DNA of 33,755 bases from Pseudomonas sp. C2B4 (GTDB lineage Bacteria > Pseudomonadota > Gammaproteobacteria > Pseudomonadales > Pseudomonadaceae). This document shows, in pieces, positions 32,144 to 33,755 of the stretch. Under the pieces are notes generated by a model. It ran no database searches. It was not told where the DNA came from and saw nothing but the letters and a program-made list of their open reading frames with translations. The stretch covers positions 1-33,755 of the forward strand of contig NZ_JABFMU010000067.1 of NCBI RefSeq assembly GCF_013359695.1. The letters are read 5' to 3'. Every line of letters starts with the position of its first letter. Positions within the stretch are counted from its first letter, which is position 1. The position numbers and the translations under genes are program-made.

Positions 32144-33220
32144 CTACGCCGGCGGCCGGTCTTCCACCCACTGCCAGAACAACTGATAGCCGACCGCAAG
32201 CACCACCGGGCCGATGAACAAACCGATGATGCCGCTGGTGACCATGCCGCCCAGAGCGCCGATCAACACCACCGGCATCGGCACATCGACGCCGCGCCCC
32301 AGTAGCAACGGCTTGAGTACGTTGTCCACCAGCCCGGAGACAAAGACGTAGACGGCAAACACGATGGTCGCTGTGCTGGCGCCTTCGGTGGCGAATACGT
32401 AAGCAATCACCGGCAGCGTGATCAGGGTCACCGGCAGTTGCATGATGCCCAATAGCAACACCGCCAGTGCCAGCAGCCCGGCACCGGGGACGCCCTTGAA
32501 CACAAAGCCCAACCCCACCAGCAGCATCTGAATGAAAGCGATGCCGACCACGCCGAGTGCCACCGCGCGAATCGTTGCGGTGCAGAGTGCGGCGATTTTC
32601 GACCCTCTCTCCGGACCACTGATTCGCTCTGCGATCTGCACCGCAGCGCGGCTGCCGGCTTCACCGTAGGCCATGAAGATCCCGGCGATGATCAGCGCGA
32701 AGATAAAGGTCAGAAAACCCATGCCGACGCCGGCCAGCTTGCCCAGCAAGGTCAGGCTGACGCCTTTGATTTGCGGTATGTACTTGGCCGTCAGGCCGGG
32801 AAGATCAGTGGCCGCCTGCAACCAGAAGGCCGACAGCGGCTTGCCAATCAGCGGCCAGCTGGCGACGGACTCGTTCGGTGGCGGAATATGAAAGCCTTCG
32901 TTCTGGACGATGGTCATGGCGCTCTCGACCGAATCGGCGATCGAGGTGCCCAACAGGTAGATCGGGACCATGAGGATCACGACGGACACCAGCACGATCA
33001 GCGTGGCGATGCGCCCTTCCTTCTGCCCCAGCGGCCCCATGAGTTTTTGCTGCAACGGGTAGAGGGTGATGGCCAGGATCAGTGACCACAGCATCAGGTC
33101 GCGGAACGGACTGAAGATCTCGAAGCAAAACAGCACCAGAACGGTGATTAGCCCGGCGCGGATCAGGACATCGAGCAACCCGCGGGACAAGGCCTTCTCT
33201 GAAAGAGGACTGGGTACCAT
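32144..33220 (-). CDS. AI-2E-family (TqsA/PerM-like) permease
   Basis: A 358-residue inner-membrane protein of the AI-2E transporter family (PF01594), with about eight helices. Features: a pair of helices near 15-50, a helix near 65-85, a large hydrophilic loop (about 95-150), then helices to residue 340. Family stretches include GVVGIAFIQMLLVGLGFVF near 220 and IGALGGMVTSGIIGLFIGPV near 320. CAGGAG precedes the ATG at 33220. Members include quorum-signal exporters and Na+/H+ antiporters, so the substrate cannot be assigned. Confidence 0.92.
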   Translation of the reverse strand: MVPSPLSEKALSRGLLDVLIRAGLITVLVLFCFEIFSPFRDLMLWSLILAITLYPLQQKLMGPLGQKEGRIATLIVLVSVVILMVPIYLLGTSIADSVESAMTIVQNEGFHIPPPNESVASWPLIGKPLSAFWLQAATDLPGLTAKYIPQIKGVSLTLLGKLAGVGMGFLTFIFALIIAGIFMAYGEAGSRAAVQIAERISGPERGSKIAALCTATIRAVALGVVGIAFIQMLLVGLGFVFKGVPGAGLLALAVLLLGIMQLPVTLITLPVIAYVFATEGASTATIVFAVYVFVSGLVDNVLKPLLLGRGVDVPMPVVLIGALGGMVTSGIIGLFIGPVVLAVGYQLFWQWVEDRPPA

Positions 33221-33310
33221 TGATATCTCCTGGCAGGTCGCTGCGAAGATTGGGAGTTGGTTTGCCCAGCATAGACGTTGATTGGGATTTGGAGGGTGAT
33301 GGTGAGGTGA

Positions 33311-33350
33311 TGTAATGGTTCCGCCCTTACGGTTGGTTACTTGGAAACGC
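33311..33350 (-). repeat. Composite repeat fragment, partial inverted copy
   Basis: Read on the minus strand, GTTTCCAAGTAACC followed by GTAAGGGCGGAACCATTAC matches positions 102-140 of the window. Only the middle part of the repeat is present. Confidence 0.65.
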
Positions 33351-33354
33351 CCGC

Positions 33355-33451
33355 AGGAGCGAGCCTGCTCGCGAAAAACGTCCAGGCAACGCGTTCATTC
33401 GGACAGCCCGCGTTATCGTTGACCTCCATCGCGAGCAAGCTCGCTCCTACA
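33355..33451. repeat. Diverged REP pair
   Basis: The left arm has AGGAGCGAGCCTGCTCGCGA and the right arm TCGCGAGCAAGCTCGCTCCT. The usual TGTGGGAG end is changed to GCAGGAG on the left and CTCCTACA on the right, with further mismatches between the arms. Confidence 0.8.
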
Positions 33452-33461
33452 GGGACCGAAC

Positions 33462-33684
33462 AAGATCAAAAGCAAAAGCGAGGCGGCCTAACAGCCGACC
33501 TGGTTGCGGGTCTATCTGCGATCCAACTGTGGGAGCGAGCCTGCTCGCGAAGGCGTCGTGTCAGCCAACATCAATGTTGTTTGTGCCGGCCCCTTCGCGA
33601 GCAGGCTCGCTCCCACAGTGGATTGGGGCACATCTGCAAAAGCCAGGTCGGCTGTCAGGCCGCCTCGCTTTTGCTTTTGATCTT
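33462..33684. repeat. Long inverted repeat enclosing a REP pair
   Basis: The 42-nt arms at 33462-33503 and 33643-33684 are inverted copies with 41 of 42 positions matching. They begin AAGATCAAAAGCAAAAGCGA and end GCCGACCTGG when read inward. They enclose a complete REP pair at 33526-33619. The whole 223 nt could fold into one nested structure. Confidence 0.9.
33526..33619. repeat. REP pair (REPIN) in the loop of the long inverted repeat
   Basis: ACTGTGGGAGCGAGCCTGCT and its exact inverse enclose about 45 nt, the same subtype as the pairs at 9077-9168 and 10889-10978. Confidence 0.92.
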
Positions 33685-33729
33685 GATCTGCCCCGTCGGA
33701 AGGCCGAGTGGAGGTTCTGCGCAGTGGGC

Positions 33730-33751
33730 AACCCGGCATGGATGCCGGGTT
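33730..33751. repeat. Perfect hairpin at the window edge
   Basis: AACCCGGCAT and ATGCCGGGTT form a 10-bp stem with a 2-nt loop. From memory this motif belongs to the same composite Pseudomonas repeat whose later part opens the window; the sequence stops 4 nt after it. Confidence 0.65.
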
Positions 33752-33755
33752 AGCC

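Larger units (their letters stand above)
33221..33755. other. 535-nt gene-free right edge with dense repeats
   Basis: No gene is supported. After about 85 nt holding the promoter of the AI-2E-family gene, the stretch is almost entirely repeats: a composite repeat fragment, a diverged REP pair (33355-33451), a 42-nt inverted repeat enclosing a REP pair (33462-33684), and a hairpin at the end (33730-33751). Small open frames here are translations of REP sequences. Confidence 0.8.

Noticed and set aside
9077..33619. CRISPR-like reading of the recurring palindromic units
   Set aside because: The units are dispersed single REP pairs kilobases apart, with no regular repeat-spacer array and no cas genes.

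Overview
The window looks like chromosome from a Pseudomonas of the fluorescens group. The evidence is GC-rich coding sequence, a complete arcDABC arginine deiminase operon with Pseudomonas-length products, and many REP/REPIN palindromes built on TGTGGGAGCGAGCCTGCTCGCGAA. Twenty-eight protein genes are supported. No tRNA, rRNA, CRISPR, prophage or transposase gene was seen.

Layout. 1-208: debris of a composite Pseudomonas repeat. 209-3304 (minus): PPK2 polyphosphate kinase, a small membrane protein, and an ArcD paralogue. 3305-3741: AT-rich divergent promoter region with an Anr-like box. 3742-9066 (plus): arcD-arcA-arcB-arcC plus a small DUF5064-type gene. ArcD exchanges arginine for ornithine, and ArcA, ArcB and ArcC convert arginine to ornithine, ammonia, CO2 and ATP. 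9189-20651 (minus): a seven-gene run, read from 20651 downwards: serine hydrolase, DUF1302 outer-membrane barrel, DUF1329 exported protein, YCF48-like beta-propeller, RND/MMPL permease, acyl-CoA dehydrogenase, acyl-CoA ligase. This looks like a cell-envelope conduit for a hydrophobic acyl compound joined to its CoA activation and oxidation. 20872-21927 (plus): an AraC-family regulator divergent from that run. 21928-22313: repeat debris and three tandem hairpins. 22314-28701 (minus): a second seven-gene run, read from 28701: quinone oxidoreductase, TauD-type dioxygenase, BKACE enzyme, MFS transporter, DsbA/FrnE-like protein, Rieske protein, YeiH/PSE-type exporter; the last four overlap by 4 nt each. 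29008-33220: an LprI-MliC lysozyme-inhibitor-like protein, an EamA exporter with a divergent LysR regulator, a MaoC-like hydratase and an AI-2E-family permease. 33221-33755: dense palindromic repeats.

Main new observation. The 35-bp stretch in front of the first seven-gene run (20708-20742) recurs in front of the second (28790-28824). It matches at 29 of 35 positions, in the same orientation, with an internal direct repeat of 21-bp period. This is what an AraC-family operator looks like, so the AraC protein encoded between the two runs is a good candidate to control both. Together the 14 genes may form one catabolic regulon for an amphiphilic substrate. The TauD-type enzyme plus the YeiH-type exporter hint that the substrate may carry a sulfonate or sulfate group, but that chemistry is inference.

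Other points: nested inverted repeats at the right edge, fragments of one composite repeat at both window edges, and strong hairpins between genes of the arc operon and of the first run. All calls come from reading sequence by eye; no database or alignment program was used.
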